Below, piece by piece: positions 24,267 through 25,355 of a stretch of DNA of 25,355 nucleotides. The notes under the pieces are model-generated. The model made no database searches. It was not told the origin of the DNA and was given only the letters and a program-made list of their open reading frames with translations. Numbering within the stretch: position 1 is the stretch's first letter; each line of letters opens with the position of its first letter. The stretch spans positions 1 to 25,355 of the forward strand of contig CAJGDT010000003.1 in the NCBI GenBank assembly GCA_904502265.1, read 5' to 3'. The DNA comes from an uncultured Barnesiella sp. GTDB lineage: Bacteria > Bacteroidota > Bacteroidia > Bacteroidales > Barnesiellaceae_A. The position numbers and the translations under genes were made by a program.

Positions 24267-25355
24267 ATGGAATCATTCATCATCAAAGCCCTACAACTAA
24301 TGTTGAGCCTGTCGATTCTCGTCGGATTTCACGAGTTTGGACACTACATTTTTGCTCGCATTTTTGGTATTAGAGTAGAGCGCTTTTTCTTGTTTTTCGA
24401 TTACAAATTTGCCCTCCTGAGCTTCAAGCGCGAGGCTAAGTCGCTTGTGGTTAAGGTGTGCGATAAACTCAAGTTCGACATCCCCATGTGGGCTGCCAAG
24501 CCCTCCGATACCGAGTTTGGTGTGGGTTGGATACCCTTTGGTGGTTATGTAAAGATAGCCGGTATGATTGACGAGTCGATGGACCTTGAGCAGATGAAAC
24601 AACCCATGCAACCTTGGGAGTTCCGCTCAAAGCCCGCTTGGCAACGTTTGCTTGTAATGGTAGCCGGTGTGTTGTTTAACTTTATCCTTGCGATCATTAT
24701 TTACACCGGTATTACATTCCACTGGGGCGAAACTTACTTGCCTTTTGAGAAGGCTACTGCCGGTATGGAGTTTAGCCAACCTGCACTGGATAGTGGATTT
24801 CGTAATGGTGATATCATCTTGGCTGCCGATGGCGAGAAACTCGAATATCTCAACAACGAAACCCTCCATGCCATTATCGAAGCTCAAGAAGTAACTGTGC
24901 AGCGCGATGGTGCCGAGGTAGCAGTTGCCATTGACGATAGTATGATGCTTAAGATCATGAAGCAAAATACTGGTTTTGCTACTTATCGAGTTCCTGCTGT
25001 TATCTATATGGTAGAAGATGGTATGGGAGCACAAGTAGCCGGATTGGAGAAAGGCGACAAGATTGTAGGTGTAGATAGCCTTGCTATTGAGTGTCTTAGC
25101 GACCTTCACACGGCATTGCAATCGTACAAGTCTCAAATGGTCAATATCGACTTTATGCGTGCCGATAGTCTTATGACTACCTCGGTAATGACCGACTCTT
25201 TGGGCCGATTGGGCGTTGCAATGGCACCTCTTGCCGAGGTATATACTTTTGTTACCAAGAAGTATAGTTTCTGGGAGTCTATTCCTCGTGGTATAGAGTT
25301 GGGTGTGAGCCGTTTGACCAACTATGTTAGCGACTTTAAGTATGTATTTACCAAA
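24267..25355 (+). CDS. rseP: RseP-family site-2 zinc metalloprotease, C-terminus outside window
   Basis: This intramembrane protease (peptidase M50) cuts membrane-embedded substrates such as anti-sigma factors and leftover signal peptides. The first 363 codons are present and the frame is open at the right edge. The HEFGH zinc motif (22-26) lies in the first membrane segment, VGWIPFGGYVKIAGM (86-100) is a family signature, and a second membrane segment lies at about 127-150 (LLVMVAGVLFNFILAIIIY). Two PDZ-like regions follow, around 176-200 (SGFRNGDIILAADGEKL) and 256-285 (AGLEKGDKIVGVDSLAI). The C-terminal membrane segments with the third zinc ligand are beyond the window, so completeness cannot be judged. 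It is 14 bases after dxr in the same operon. Confidence 0.93.
   Translation, partial: MESFIIKALQLMLSLSILVGFHEFGHYIFARIFGIRVERFFLFFDYKFALLSFKREAKSLVVKVCDKLKFDIPMWAAKPSDTEFGVGWIPFGGYVKIAGMIDESMDLEQMKQPMQPWEFRSKPAWQRLLVMVAGVLFNFILAIIIYTGITFHWGETYLPFEKATAGMEFSQPALDSGFRNGDIILAADGEKLEYLNNETLHAIIEAQEVTVQRDGAEVAVAIDDSMMLKIMKQNTGFATYRVPAVIYMVEDGMGAQVAGLEKGDKIVGVDSLAIECLSDLHTALQSYKSQMVNIDFMRADSLMTTSVMTDSLGRLGVAMAPLAEVYTFVTKKYSFWESIPRGIELGVSRLTNYVSDFKYVFTK

Overview
The window looks like a chromosomal segment from a member of the Bacteroidales (phylum Bacteroidota). The evidence is TAnnTTTG-type promoter boxes ahead of several genes, C-terminal sorting domains of the type IX secretion system (T9SS), an Omp28-family protein, an 862-residue ClpB and a dxr-rseP gene pair. 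The family or genus cannot be settled from this sequence alone. There are no tRNA or rRNA genes, insertion sequences, phage genes or CRISPR arrays.

Bases 1-16.5 kb form an accessory island of large exported proteins. A leftward gene, cut by the window edge, encodes a HAF/propeller-like exported protein. Divergent from it run five rightward genes. Two paralogues of about 1,050 residues (1455-4598 and 4799-7945) combine RHS/YD-like repeats, fibronectin-III-like (Fn3) domains and a T9SS-like tail. Next is an Omp28-like protein with an N-terminal choice-of-anchor-J-like domain and a CxxC thioredoxin-like motif (8031-9923). Two paralogues of about 1,050-1,070 residues (9950-13162 and 13357-16518) carry a HAF-like propeller, Fn3 domains interrupted by inserted domains, and a canonical T9SS type A sorting domain. 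Strong hairpin terminators and separate promoter boxes divide the island into several transcription units. No substrate or function can be assigned, but the architecture fits surface-attached or released adhesion or binding proteins.

Bases 16.6-19.2 kb form a compact operon: a DUF2148 ferredoxin-like protein, agmatine deiminase (aguA) and N-carbamoylputrescine amidase (aguB). The two enzymes convert agmatine to putrescine. A bidirectional terminator separates the operon from a convergent YiiX/NlpC-P60-like lipoprotein gene whose expected catalytic cysteine is replaced by asparagine.

Bases 20-25.4 kb are housekeeping. The disaggregase gene clpB has an unusually good Shine-Dalgarno sequence and an upstream inverted repeat. 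It is followed by a 451-base gap holding the clpB terminator, a promoter-like box, a second terminator and the dxr promoter; this arrangement suggests a small RNA of about 70 nt. Then come dxr (MEP isoprenoid pathway) and the N-terminal 363 codons of rseP (site-2 protease), which runs off the right edge.
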